64,000 nt of DNA. It comes from Aphelocoma coerulescens (Eukaryota > Chordata > Aves > Passeriformes > Corvidae). Made by a program: the position numbers and the translations under genes. The stretch is taken from the NCBI RefSeq assembly GCF_041296385.1, contig NW_027183503.1:248001-312000 (forward strand), written 5' to 3'. Positions 36,993 through 50,800 of this stretch are shown in pieces (the first letter of the stretch is position 1; every line of letters starts with the position of its first letter). The notes beneath the pieces were generated by a model, which was not told where the DNA came from, ran no database searches, and worked only from the letters and a program-made list of their open reading frames with translations.

Positions 36993-39173
36993 GTGGCTGG
37001 AGAAGAAAGAGCTCTGAAACTTCTCTCAAGAATCGCTCCCTGTTTCTTTGCACGGGCCTCGCTGTCTATGGATGTTTCAGGAGACCCCACCGAAACACAG
37101 AAGGACTCTCAAATTATCCCAGCTTTCTCTGCACAGCGAGAGCCTTTAATATTTAGCATTGTTATCCTTTTCCTGGGTGTTTGTTAAAAAAATGGTTTTT
37201 ATCTCTTTCACTTTCTTCCCAGGAAAATTCTTTTTTCCCGAAGCTGGTGGGGGAGGGCTGGGTGTAACCTGCCTTCTATCAGAGGATATTTTCCTCCACA
37301 TTTGTCCAAACCGGCACAGCCTGTCCTTTCCTGGGTCTCTGTTGCAGATGGAAGCTGCTGGTGCCATTCTCAGCTTGAAGCCCTCTTTTGATGCAAGCAG
37401 ATGTTGCCAGGTGTGTTCAGCAGCTGTTGCTCAATGCTTATGCCAAGCTGTTGTGTTCCTCATGGAACCAAGGAGCCATTGTGACACTGCAGGGGCTGAT
37501 GGCATCAAGGAGGCAATTGTGACAGTACAGAACCTCCTAGAAACAAGGCTCCATTGTGACACCGTGGGGAATCATGGAATCAAGGAGCCCATTGTGACAC
37601 GGCCAGGCCACATGGAACCAATGGTCCATTGTTACACTGCGGATTCAAGAAGAGCACGGTGACACCACGCAACATCACGGAACCATAGGTCCATTGTGAC
37701 ACAGCGGGGCCTCATGGAAACAAGGGGACCATTGTGGCAAAGCAGGGCCTAATGGAAGCATGGAGGGCATTGTGACACTAAGGAAACTCCTGGAACCAAG
37801 ATGACCACTGGCACATAATGGAACCTCATGGAAGCAAGCCTCCACGATGGTTTTGGAGGGCCTCAGGGACCACAGGACCCATTGTGACACAGCAGGACCT
37901 GGTGGAACCAAGGAGCCTTTGTGATACTCCAGATCCACATGGAAGCCAGGGTGCACTGAGACACAGCGGGGCCTTGTTGGAACCAAAGACACCTCTGCAA
38001 AAAGCAGGCTAGCTCATAGAAGCAAGGAGTCCTTTGTTACAACATCAAACCTATGGAAGCAAGGGACCATTGTGACACTGCGGGGCCTCATGGAACCAAT
38101 TGTCCATGATGACAGTGCGGATCAAAGGAGACCATGGTGACACTGCGGAACCTGATGGAACCAAGGAGCCATTGTGACACAGTGGGGCCTCATGGAATCA
38201 AGGAGACCATTGTGACCCAGGTGTTGCATGTGAAGGCAAGGAGCCATTGTGCCACTTTGGGCTTCTTCCCTTGAGCTCTGCAGCTGGCTGTCCCAGCCCA
38301 GCGCACCATGTGCCACCTGCTCTCCTCAGGGCTCTGCCTGCACACAGCCCCAGGAGAAGTTTTCCTGTTTGCAAGGAAAGAATGGAAAAGCCGGAGCAGG
38401 TTTCCTAAACAACAAACCCCACTCAGGAGCCACATGCTCAGTACAGGCTGCCTGGAACGATGTCCCCTTTCTACAAGGGTCAGTGTGAGCAGGAATGAAT
38501 GATCTCTGGGAGCAGAATTCTCGGAGTCTTTCCACTGAATTCTCTGTCCCTGTGTCTTGGGGTGACTTTATTGTGTGTATCCCCTATTGCTGCTCTATGC
38601 CCAGAAGTGAACTTTGTGCATTTCTGTGCCTTTCAACTGAGCCTGAGAGGGGGGAGAGGAAAAAAAACCGGACAGACTTCTCAGAGCGTTTGTTCAAGGA
38701 CACACATACACACTCCTCTGCATCCTGCTTGCAGCAAGAGCAGAGGAAGCAACTTTGTTTCTTTTTAGCCAGTTTTCAGCTCCTTTTCTCTGGGGGGAGA
38801 TGGAGAGTTGAACTTTGTTTTCCTGGGACTTCGGGGGTTTTTTCCCCTTCTTCTCTTCTTGACTCTTTCAACATCAGAGCACATTGGGAGAATTTTCTCC
38901 CGAGGTGGGGGCCCTGAATGTGGGCCCATGAGCCAGCTGCAAGGAGGAGGAGAGAGACTACACCTACGGAAGTGTTGGGGTTCCTCCCCCCTGCCATGAG
39001 GTCATGGGAGAGGGGACCCTGGGGTAGAGGCATGGCCTGGGCACGGGGGTCTCCCTGCTCCCTGCTCACATGTGCCCTAACCCTGTTCAGCACTGCTTAT
39101 TTTGTGTTGCCCTGTGCGAGGAGGGCCCTGGTTGTGCTGTGATTGCTCAGTTCTTTGGCAGTGCCCCGCCCAT
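36993..39173. repeat. Macrosatellite unit 18 (type B)
   Basis: 2,181 bp. Diverged left patch, CAAGCTGTTG, CCAGGCCACATGG, AGTCCTTTGTT with CATCAAACC, GGACAGACTTC and TTTTTTCCCC. This is the full B type, with front and tail both B. Minisatellite at 37459-38258. Confidence 0.95.
37140..37255. repeat. Diverged patch typical of B-type units (unit 18 copy)
   Basis: Within about 115 bp this unit differs from all non-B units at GAGCCTTTAA, CCTGGGTG, AAATGGTTTT, GGAAAATTC and TTCCCGAAGCTGG (where others read TTCCAAAAACCTGG), with a net loss of one base. The same patch is in units 22, 27 and 30 (from about 45,849, 56,725 and 63,267). The clustering suggests one import from a more distant repeat rather than separate mutations. 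Confidence 0.8.
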
Positions 39174-41347
39174 GTGGCTGGAGAAGAAAGAGCTCTGAAA
39201 CTTCTCTCAAGAATCGCTCCCTGTTTCTTTGCACGGGCCTCGCTGTCTATGGATGTTTCAGGAGACCCCACCGAAACACGGAAGGACTCTCAAATTATCC
39301 CAGCTTTCTCTGCACAGCGAGAGCTTTTAATATTTAGCATTGCTATCCTTTTCCTGTGTGTTTGTTAAAAAAATAGTTTTTATCTCTTTCACTTTCTTCC
39401 CAGGAAAGTTCTTTTTTCCAAAAACCTGGTGGGGGAGGGCTGGGTGTAACCTGCCTTCTATCAGAGGATATTTTCCTCCACATTTGTCCAAACCGGCACA
39501 GCCTGTCCTTTCCCTGGGTGTCTGTTGCAGATGGAAGCTGCTGGTGCCATTGTCAGCTTGAAGCCCTCTTTTGATGCAAGCAGATGTTGCCAGGTGTGTT
39601 CAGCAGTTGTTGCTCAATGCTTATGCCAAGCTATTGTGTTCCTCATGGAACCAAGGAGCCATTGTGACACTGCAGGGGCTGATGGCATCAAGGAGGCAAT
39701 TGTGACAGTACAGAACCTCCTAGAAACAAGGCTCCATTGTGACACCGTGGGGAATCATGGAATCAAGGAGCCCATTGTGACACGGCTGCATGGAACCAAT
39801 GGTCCATGGTTACACTGCGGATTCAAGAAGAGCACGGTGACACCACGCAACATCATGGAACCATAGGTCCATTGTGACACAGCGGGGCCTCATGGAAACA
39901 AGGGGACCATTGTGGCAAAGCAGGGCCTAATGGAAGCATGGAGGGCATTGTGACACTAAGGAAACTCCTGGAACCAAGATGACCACTGGCACATAATGGA
40001 ACCTCATGGAAGCAAGCCTCCACAATGACTTTGGAGGGCCTCAGGGACCACAGGACCCATTGTGACACAGCAGGACCTGGTGGAACCAAGGAGCCTTTGT
40101 GATACTCCAGATCCACATGGAAGCCAGGGTGCACTGAGACACAGCGGGGCCTTGTTGGAACCAAAGACACCTCTGCAAAAAGCAGGCTAGCTCATAGAAG
40201 CAAGGAGTCCATTGTTACAACGTCAAAGCTATGGAACCAAGGGACCATTGTGACACTGCGGGGCCTCATGGAACCAATTGTCCATGATGACAGTGCGGAT
40301 CAAAGGAGACCATGGTGACACTGCGGAACCTGATGGAACCAAGGAGCCATTGTGACACAGTGGGGCCTCATGGAATCAAGGAGACCATTGTGACCCAGGT
40401 GTTGCATGGGAAGGCAAGGAGCCATTGTGACACTTTGGGCTTCTTCCCTTGAGCTCTGCAGCTGGCTGTCCCAGCCCAGCGCACCATGTGCCACCTGCTC
40501 TCCTCAGGGCTCTGCCTGCACACAGCCCCAGGAGAAGTTTTCCTGTTTGCAAGGAAAGAATGGAAAAGCCGGAGCAGGTTTCCTAAACAACAAACCCCAC
40601 TCAGGAGCCACATGCTCAGTACAGGCTGCCTGGAACGATGTCCCCTTTCTACAAGGGTCAGGGTGAGCAGGAATGAATGATCTCTGGGAGCAGAATTCTC
40701 GGAGTCTTTCCACTGAATTCTCTGTCCCTGTGTCTTGGGGTGACTTTATCGTGTGTATCCCCTATTGCTGCTCTATGCCCAGAAGTGAACTTTGTGCATT
40801 TCTGTGCCTTTCAACTGAGCCTGAGAGGGGGGAGAGGAAAAAAAACCGGACAAATTTCTCAGAGCGTTTGTTCAAGGACACACATACACACTCCTCTGCA
40901 TCCTGCTTGCAGCAAGAGCAGAGGAAGCAACTTTGTTTCTTTTTAGCCAGTTTTCAGCTCCTTTTCTCTGGGGGGAGATGGAGAGTTGAACTTTGTTTTC
41001 CTGGGACTTTTTGGGGGTTTTTTTCCCTTCTTCTCTTCTTGACTCTTTCAACATCAGAGCACATTGGGAGAATTTTCTCCCGAGGTGGGGGCCCTGAATG
41101 TGGGCCCATGAGCCAGCTGCAAGGAGGAGGAGAGAGACTACACCTACGGAAGTGTTGGGGTTCCTTCCCCCTGCCATGAGGTCATGGGAGAGGGGACCCT
41201 GGGGTAGAGGCATGGCCTGGGCACGGGGGGTCTCCCTGCTTACATGTGCCCTAATCCTGTTCAGCACTGCTTATTTTGTGTTGCCCTGTGCGAGGAGGGC
41301 CCTGGTTGTGCTGTGATTGCTCAGTTCTTTGGCAGTGCCCCGCCCAT
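39174..41347. repeat. Macrosatellite unit 19 (type C)
   Basis: 2,174 bp. TTCCCTGGGTGTCTG (one extra base), CAGTTGTTG, TTTATCGTG, CAAATTTCTC, ACTTTTTGGGGG and a single CTCCCTG. GGTTCCTTCCCC near 41,160 is private. Minisatellite at 39642-40436. Confidence 0.95.
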
Positions 41348-43523
41348 GTGGCTGGAGAAGAAAGAGCTCTGAAACTTCTCTCAAGAATCGCTCCCTGTTT
41401 CTTTGCACGGGCCTCGCTGTCTATGGATGTTTCAGGAGACCCCACCGAAACACGGAAGGACTCTCAAATTATCCCAGCTTTCTCTGCACAGCGAGAGCTT
41501 TTAATATTTAGCATTGCTATCGTTTTCCTGTGTGTTTGTTAAAAAAATAGTTTTTATCTCTTTCACTTTCTTCCCAGGAAAGTTCTTTTTTCCAAAAACC
41601 TGGTGGGGGAGGGCTGGGTGTAACCTGCCTTCTATCAGAGGATATTTTCCTCCACATTTGTCCAAACCGGCATAGCCTGTCCTTTCCTGGGTCTCTGTTG
41701 CAGATGGAAGCTGCTGGTGCCATTGTCAGCTTGAAGCCCTCTTTTGATGCAAGCAGATGTTGCCAGGTGTGTTCAGCAGCTGTTGCTCAATGCTTATGCC
41801 AAGCTATTGTGTTCCTCATGGAACCAAGGAGCCATTGTGACACTGCAGGGGCTGATGGCATCAAGGAGGCAATTGTGACAGTACAGAACCTCCTAGAAAC
41901 AAGGCTCCATTGTGACACCGTGGGGAATCATGGAATCAAGGAGCCCATTGTGACACGGCTGCATGGAACCAATGGTCCATGGTTACACTGCGGATTCAAG
42001 AAGAGCACGGTGACACCACGCAACATCATGGAACCATAGGTCCATTGTGACACAGCGGGGCCTCATGGAAACAAGGGGACCATTGTGGCAAAGCAGGGCC
42101 TAATGGAAGCATGGAGAGCATTGTGACACTAAGGAAACTCCTGGAACCAAGATGACCACTGGCACATAATGGAACCTCATGGAAGCAAGCCTCCACAATG
42201 ACTTTGGAGGGCCTCAGGGACCACAGGACCCATTGTGACACAGCAGGACCTGGTGGAACCAAGGAGCCTTTGTGATACTCCAGATCCACATGGAAGCCAG
42301 GGTGCACTGAGACACAGCGGGGCCTTGTTGGAACCAAAGACACCTCTGCAAAAAGCAGGCTAGCTCATAGAAGCAAGGAGTCCATTGTTACAACGTCAAA
42401 GCTATGGAACCAAGGGACCATTGTGACACTGCGGGGCCTCATGGAACCAATTGTCCATGATGACAGTGCGGATCAAAGGAGACCATGGTGACACTGCGGA
42501 ACCTGATGGAACCAAGGAGCCATTGTGACACAGTGGGGCCTCATGGAATCAAGGAGACCATTGTGACCCAGGTGTTGCATGGGAAGGCAAGGAGCCATTG
42601 TGACACTTTGGGCTTCTTCCCTTGAGCTCTGCAGCTGGCTGTCCCAGCCCAGCGCACCATGTGCCACCTGCTCTCCTCAGGGCTCTGCCTGCACACAGCC
42701 CCAGGAGAAGTTTTCCTGTTTGCAAGGAAAGAATGGAAAAGCCGGAGCAGGTTTCCTAAACAACAAACCCCACTCAGGAGCCACATGCTCAGTACAGGCT
42801 GCCTGGAACGATGTCCCCTTTCTACAAGGGTCAGTGTGAGCAGGAATGAATGATCTCTGGGAGCAGAATTCTCGGAGTCTTTCCACTGAATTCTCTGTCC
42901 CTGTGTCTTGGGGTGACTTTATTGTGTGTATCCCCTATTGCTGCTCTATGCCCAGAAGTGAACTTTGTGCGTTTCTGTGCCTTTCAACTGAGCCTGAGAG
43001 GGGGGAGAGGAAAAAAACCGGACAAACTTCTCAGAGCGTTTTTTCAAGGACACACATACACACTCCTCTGCATCCTGCTTGCAGCAAGAGCAGAGGAAGC
43101 AACTTGGTTTCTTTTTAGCCAGTTTTCAGCTCCTTTTCTCTGGGGGGAGATGGAGAGTTGAACTTTGTTTTCCTGGGACTTCGGGGGTTTTTTTTCCCTT
43201 CTTCTCTTCTTGACTCTTTCAACATCAGAGCACATTGGGAGAATTTTCTCCCGAGGTGGGGGCCCTGAATGTGGGCCCATGAGCCAGCTGCAAGGAGGAG
43301 GAGAGAGACTACACCTACGGAAGTGTTGGGGTTCCTCCCCCCTGCCATGCGGTCATGGGAGAGGGGACCCTGGGGTAGAGGCATGGCCTGGGCACGGGGT
43401 CTCCCTGCTCCCTGCTCACATGTGCCCTAACCCTGTTCAGCACTGCTTATTTTGTGTTGCCCTGTGCGAGGAGGGCCCTGGTTGTGCTGTGATTGCTCAG
43501 TTCTTTGGCAGTGCCCCGCCCAT
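41348..43523. repeat. Macrosatellite unit 20 (type D)
   Basis: 2,176 bp. CTATCGTTTT (also in units 12 and 15), GGCATAGCC, GAGAGCATTG and GCGTTTTTTC; it has TTTTTAGCC where units 12, 15, 23 and 25 have TTTTTTGCC. Minisatellite at 41815-42609. Confidence 0.95.
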
Positions 43524-45699
43524 GTGGCTGGAGAAGAAAGAGCTCTGAAACTTCTCTCAAGAATGGCTCCCTGTTTCTTTGCACGGGCCTCGCTGTCTAT
43601 GGATGTTTCAGGAGACCCCACCGAAACACAGAAGGACTCTCAAATTATCCCAGCTTTCTCTGCACAGCGAGAGCTTTTAATATTTAGCATTGTTATCCTT
43701 TTCCTGTGTGTTTGTTAAAAAAATAGTTTTTATCTCTTTCACTTTCTTCCCAGGAAAGTTCTTTTTTCCAAAAACCTGGTGGGGGAGGGCTGGGTGTAAC
43801 CTGCCTTCTATCAGAGGATATTTTCCTCCACATTTGTCCAAACCGGCACAGCCTGTCCTTTCCTGGGTCTCTGTTGCAGATGGAAGCTGCTGGTGCCATT
43901 GTCAGCTTGAAGCCCTCTTTTGATGCAAGCAGATGTTGCCAGGTGTGTTCAGCAGTTGTTGCTCAATGCTTATGCCAAGCTATTGTGTTCCTCATGGAAC
44001 CAAGGAGCCATTGTGACACTGCAGGGGCTGATGGCATCAAGGAGGCAATTGTGACAGTACAGAACCTCCTAGAAACAAGGCTCCATTGTGACACCGTGGG
44101 GAATCATGGAATCAAGGAGCCCATTGTGACACGGCTGCATGGAACCAATGGTCCATGGTTACACGGCGGATTCAAGAAGAGCACGGTGACACCACGCAAC
44201 ATCATGGAACCATAGGTCCATTGTGACACAGCGGGGCCTCATGGAAACAAGGGGACCATTGTGGCAAAGCAGGGCCTAATGGAAGCATGGAGAGCATTGT
44301 GACACTAAGGAAACTCCTGGAACCAAGATGACCACTGGCACATAATGGAACCTCATGGAAGCAAGCCTCCACAATGACTTTGGAGGGCTTCAGGGACCAC
44401 AGGACCCATTGTGACACAGCAGGACCTGGTGGAACCAAGGAGCCTTTGTGATACTCCAGATCCACATGGAAGCCAGGGTGCACTGAGACACAGCGGGGCC
44501 TTGTTGGAACCAAAGACACCTCTGCAAAAAGCAGGCTAGCTCATAGAAGCAAGGAGTCCATTGTTACAACGTCAAAGCTATGGAACCAAGGGACCATTGT
44601 GACACTGCGGGGCCTCATGGAACCAATTGTCCATGATGACAGTGCGGATCAAAGGAGACCATGGTGACACTGCGGAACCTGATGGAACCAAGGAGCCATT
44701 GTGACACAGTGGGGCCTCATGGAATCAAGGAGACCATTGTGACCCAGGTGTTGCATGGGAAGGCAAGGAGCCATTGTGACACTTTGGGCTTCTTCCCTTG
44801 AGCTCTGCAGCTGGCTGTCCCAGCCCAGCGCACCATGTGCCACCTGCTCTCCTCAGGGCTCTGCCTGCACACAGCCCCAGGAGAAGTTTTCCTGTTTGCA
44901 AGGAAAGAATGGAAAAGCCGGAGCAGGTTTCCTAAACAACAAACCCCACTCAGGAGCCACATGCTCAGTACAGGCTGCCTGGAACGATGTCCCCTTTCTA
45001 CAAGGGTCAGGGTGAGCAGGAATGAATGATCTCTGGGAGCAGAATTCTCGGAGTCTTTCCACTGAATTCTCTGTCCCTGTGTCTTGGGGTGACTTTATTG
45101 TGTGTATCCCCTATTGCTGCTCTATGCCCAGAAGTGAACTTTGTGCGTTTCTGTGCCTTTCAACTGGGCCTGAGAGGGGGGAGAGGAAAAAAACCGGACA
45201 GACTTCTCAGAGCGTTTGTTCAAGGACACACATACACACTCCTCTGCATCCTGCTTGCAGCAAGAGCAGAGGAAGCAACTTGGTTTCTTTTTTGCCAGTT
45301 TTCAGCTCCTTTTCTCTGGGGGGAGATGGAGAGTTGAACTTTGTTTTCCTGGGACTTCGGGGGTTTTTTTTCCCTTCTTCTCTTCTTGACTCTTTCAACA
45401 TCAGAGCACATTGGGAGAATTTTCTCCCGAGGTGGGGGCCCTGAATGTGGGCCCATGAGCCAGCTGCAAGGAGGAGGAGAGAGACTACACCTACGGAAGT
45501 GTTGGGGTTCCTCCCTCCTGCCATGCGGTCATGGGAGAGGGGACCCTGGGGTAGAGGCATGGCCTGGGCACGGGGTCTCCCTGCTCCCTGCTCACATGTG
45601 CCCTAATCCTGTTCAGCACTGCTTATTTTGTGTTGCCCTGTGCGAGGAGGGCCCTGGTTGTGCTGTGATTGCTCAGTTCTTTGGCAGTGCCCCGCCCAT
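43524..45699. repeat. Macrosatellite unit 21 (type A with a short B-like patch)
   Basis: 2,176 bp, exactly 8,707 bp from unit 17. GAATGGCTCC near 43,561 is private. Four changes in 27 bp (45,201-45,227) replace A bases by those of units 16, 18 and 27, with A markers on both sides. Minisatellite at 43991-44785. Confidence 0.95.
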
Positions 45700-47876
45700 G
45701 TGGCTGGAGAAGAAAGAGCTCTGAAACTTCTCTCAAGAATCGCTCCCTGTTTCTTTGCACGGGCCTCGCTGTCTATGGATGTTTCAGGAGACCCCACCGA
45801 AACACAGAAGGACTCTCAAATTATCCCAGCTTTCTCTGCACAGCGAGAGCCTTTAATATTTAGCATTGTTATCCTTTTCCTGGGTGTTTGTTAAAAAAAT
45901 GGTTTTTATCTCTTTCACTTTCTTCCCAGGAAAATTCTTTTTTCCCGAAGCTGGTGGGGGAGGGCTGGGTGTAACCTGCCTTCTATCAGAGGATATTTTC
46001 CTCCACATTTGTCCAAACCGGCACAGCCTGTCCTTTCCTGGGTCTCTGTTGCAGATGGAAGCTGCTGGTGCCATTCTCAGCTTGAAGCCCTCTTTTGATG
46101 CAAGCAGATGTTGCCAGGTGTGTTCAGCAGCTGTTGCTCAATGCTTATGCCAAGCTGTTGTGTTCCTCATGGAACCAAGGAGCCATTGTGACACTGCAGG
46201 GGCTGATGGCATCAAGGAGGCAATTGTGACAGTACAGAACCTCCTAGAAACAAGGCTCCATTGTGACACCGTGGGGAATCATGGAATCAAGGAGCCCATT
46301 GTGACACGGCCAGGCCACATGGAACCAATGGTCCATTGTTACACTGCGGATTCAAGAAGAGCACGGTGACACCACGCAACATCACGGAACCATAGGTCCA
46401 TTGTGACACAGCGGGGCCTCATGGAAACAAGGGGACCATTGTGGCAAAGCAGGGCCTAATGGAAGCATGGAGGGCATTGTGACACTAAGGAAACTCCTGG
46501 AACCAAGATGACCACTGGCACATAATGGAACCTCATGGAAGCAAGCCTCCACGATGGTTTTGGAGGGCCTCAGGGACCACAGGACCCATTGTGACACAGC
46601 AGGACCTGGTGGAACCAATGAGCCTTTGTGATACTCCAGATCCACATGGAAGCCAGGGTGCACTGAGACACAGCGGGGCCTTGTTGGAACCAAAGACACC
46701 TCTGCAAAAAGCAGGCTAGCTCATAGAAGCAAGGAGTCCATTGTTACAACGTCAAAGCTATGGAACCAAGGGACCATTGTGACACTGCGGGGCCTCATGG
46801 AACCAATTGTCCATGATGACAGTGCGGATCAAAGGAGACCATGGTGACACTGCGGAACCTGATGGAACCAAGGAGCCATTGTGACACAGTGGGGCCTCAT
46901 GGAATCAAGGAGACCATTGTGACCCAGGTGTTGCATGGGAAGGCAAGGAGCCATTGTGACACTTTGGGCTTCTTCCCTTGAGCTCTGCAGCTGGCTGTCC
47001 CAGCCCAGCGCACCATGTGCCACCTGCTCTCCTCAGGGCTCTGCCTGCACACAGCCCCAGGAGAAGTTTTCCTGTTTGCAAGGAAAGAATGGAAAAGCCG
47101 GAGCAGGTTTCCTAAACAACAAACCCCACTCAGGAGCCACATGCTCAGTACAGGCTGCCTGGAACGATGTCCCCTTTCTACAAGGGTCAGGGTGAGCAGG
47201 AATGAATGATCTCTGGGAGCAGAATTCTCGGAGTCTTTCCACTGAATTCTCTGTCCCTGTGTCTTGGGGTGACTTTATCGTGTGTATCCCCTATTGCTGC
47301 TCTATGCCCAGAAGTGAACTTTGTGCATTTCTGTGCCTTTCAACTGAGCCTGAGAGGGGGGAGAGGAAAAAAAACCGGACAAATTTCTCAGAGCGTTTGT
47401 TCAAGGACACACATACACACTCCTCTGCATCCTGCTTGCAGCAAGAGCAGAGGAAGCAACTTTGTTTCTTTTTAGCCAGTTTTCAGCTCCTTTTCTCTGG
47501 GGGGAGATGGAGAGTTGAACTTTGTTTTCCTGGGACTTTTTGGGGGTTTTTTTCCCTTCTTCTCTTCTTGACTCTTTCAACATCAGAGCACATTGGGAGA
47601 ATTTTCTCCCGAGGTGGGGGCCCTGAATGTGGGCCCATGAGCCAGCTGCAAGGAGGAGGAGAGAGACTGCACCTACGGAAGTGTTGGGGTTCCTCCCCCC
47701 TGCCATGAGGTCATGGGAGAGGGGACCCTGGGGTAGAGGCATGGCCTGGGCACGGGGGGTCTCCCTGCTTACATGTGCCCTAATCCTGTTCAGCACTGCT
47801 TATTTTGTGTTGCCCTGTGCGAGGAGGGCCCTGGTTGTGCTGTGATTGCTCAGTTCTTTGGCAGTGCCCCGCCCAT
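45700..47876. repeat. Macrosatellite unit 22 (B/C hybrid)
   Basis: 2,177 bp. B front through 46,619 (ACCAATGAGCC, shared with unit 27), then from 46,740 a C-like body and tail (AGTCCATTG, GGGTGAGC, TTTATCGTG, ACTTTTTGGGGG, single CTCCCTG). Unit C is missing between it and D. Minisatellite at 46166-46965. Confidence 0.95.
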
Positions 47877-50800
47877 GTGGCTGGAGAAGAAAGAGCTCTG
47901 AAACTTCTCTCAAGAATCGCTCCCTGTTTCTTTGCACGGGCCTCGCTGTCTATGGATGTTTCAGGAGACCCCACCGAAACACGGAAGGACTCTCAAATTA
48001 TCCCAGCTTTCTCTGCACAGCGAGAGCTTTTAATATTTAGCATTGCTATCCTTTTCCTGTGTGTTTGTTAAAAAAATAGTTTTTATCTCTTTCACTTTCT
48101 TCCCAGGAAAGTTCTTTTTTCCAAAAACCTGGTGGGGGAGGGCTGGGTGTAACCTGCCTTCTATCAGAGGATATTTTCCTCCACATTTGTCCAAACCGGC
48201 ATAGCCTGTCCTTTCCTGGGTCTCTGTTGCAGATGGAAGCTGCTGGTGCCATTGTCAGCTTGAAGCCCTCTTTTGATGCAAGCAGATGTTGCCAGGTGTG
48301 TTCAGCAGCTGTTGCTCAATGCTTATGCCAAGCTATTGTGTTCCTCATGGAACCAAGGAGCCATTGTGACACTGCAGGGGCTGATGGCATCAAGGAGGCA
48401 ATTGTGACAGTACAGAACCTCCTAGAAACAAGGCTCCATTGTGACACCGTGGGGAATCATGGAATCAAGGAGCCCATTGTGACACGGCTGCATGGAACCA
48501 ATGGTCCATGGTTACACTGCGGATTCAAGAAGAGCACGGTGACACCACGCAACATCATGGAACCATAGGTCCATTGTGACACAGCGGGGCCTCATGGAAA
48601 CAAGGGGACCATTGTGGCAAAGCAGGGCCTAATGGAAGCATGGAGAGCATTGTGACACTAAGGAAACTCCTGGAACCAAGATGACCACTGGCACATAATG
48701 GAACCTCATGGAAGCAAGCCTCCACAATGACTTTGGAGGGCCTCAGGGACCACAGGACCCATTGTGACACAGCAGGACCTGGTGGAACCAAGGAGCCTTT
48801 GTGATACTCCAGATCCACATGGAAGCCAGGGTGCACTGAGACACAGCGGGGCCTTGTTGGAACCAAAGACACCTCTGCAAAAAGCAGGCTAGCTCATAGA
48901 AGCAAGGAGTCCATTGTTACAACGTCAAAGCTATGGAACCAAGGGACCATTGTGACACTGCGGGGCCTCATGGAACCAATTGTCCATGATGACAGTGCGG
49001 ATCAAAGGAGACCATGGTGACACTGCGGAACCTGATGGAACCAAGGAGCCATTGTGACACAGTGGGGCCTCATGGAATCAAGGAGACCATTGTGACCCAG
49101 GTGTTGCATGTGAAGGCAAGGAGCCATTGTGACACTTTGGGCTTCTTCCCTTGAGCTCTGCAGCTGGCTGTCCCAGCCCAGCGCACCATGTGCCACCTGC
49201 TCTCCTCAGGGCTCTGCCTGCACACAGCCCCAGGAGAAGTTTTCCTGTTTGCAAGGAAAGAATGGAAAAGCCGGAGCAGGTTTCCTAAACAACAAACCCC
49301 ACTCAGGAGCCACATGCTCAGTACAGGCTGCCTGGAACGATGTCCCCTTTCTACAAGGGTCAGTGTGAGCAGGAATGAATGATCTCTGGGAGCAGAATTC
49401 TCGGAGTCTTTCCACTGAATTCTCTGTCCCTGTGTCTTGGGGTGACTTTATTGTGTGTATCCCCTATTGCTGCTCTATGCCCAGAAGTGAACTTTGTGCG
49501 TTTCTGTGCCTTTCAACTGAGCCTGAGAGGGGGGAGAGGAAAAAAACCGGACAAACTTCTCAGAGCGTTTTTTCAAGGACACACATACACACTCCTCTGC
49601 ATCCTGCTTGCAGCAAGAGCAGAGGAAGCAACTTGGTTTCTTTTTTGCCAGTTTTCAGCTCCTTTTCTCTGGGGGGAGATGGAGAGTTGAACTTTGTTTT
49701 CCTGGGACTTCGGGGGTTTTTTTTCCCTTCTTCTCTTCTTGACTCTTTCAACATCAGAGCACATTGGGAGAATTTTCTCCCGAGGTGGGGGCCCTGAATG
49801 TGGGCCCATGAGCCAGCTGCAAGGAGGAGGAGAGAGACTACACCTACGGAAGTGTTGGGGTTCCTCCCCCCTGCCATGCGGTCATGGGAGAGGGGACCCT
49901 GGGGTAGAGGCATGGCCTGGGCACGGGGTCTCCCTGCTCCCTGCTCACATGTGCCCTAACCCTGTTCAGCACTGCTTATTTTGTGTTGCCCTGTGCGAGG
50001 AGGGCCCTGGTTGTGCTGTGATTGCTCAGGTCTTTGGCAGTGCCCCGCCCATGTGGCTGGAGAAGAAAGAGCTCTGAAACTTCTCTCAAGAATCGCTCCC
50101 TGTTTCTTTGCACGGGCCTCGCTGTCTATGGATGTTTCAGGAGACCCCACCGAAACACAGAAGGACTCTCAAATTATCCCAGCTTTCTCTGCACAGCCTG
50201 AGCTTTTAATATTTAGCATTGTTATCCTTTTCCTGTGTGTTTGTTAAAAAAATAGTTTTTATCTCTTTCACTTTCTTCCCAGGAAAGTTCTTTTTTCCAA
50301 AAACCTGGTGGGGGAGGGCTGGGTGTAACCTGCCTTCTATCAGAGGATATTTTCCTCCACATTTGTCCAAACCGGCACAGCCTGTCCTTTCCTGGGTCTC
50401 TGTTGCAGATGGAAGCTGCTGGTGCCATTGTCAGCTTGAAGCCCTCTTTTGATGCAAGCAGATGTTGCCAGGTGTGTTCAGCAGTTGTTGCTCAATGCTT
50501 ATGCCAAGCTATTGTGTTCCTCATGGAACCAAGGAGCCATTGTGACACTGCAGGGGCTGATGGCATCAAGGAGGCAATTGTGACAGTACAGAACCTCCTA
50601 GAAACAAGGCTCCATTGTGACACCGTGGGGAATCATGGAATCAAGGAGCCCATTGTGACACGGCTGCATGGAACCAATGGTCCATGGTTACACGGCGGAT
50701 TCAAGAAGAGCACGGTGACACCACGCAACATCATGGAACCATAGGTCCATTGTGACACAGCGGGGCCTCATGGAAACAAGGGGACCATTGTGGCAAAGCA

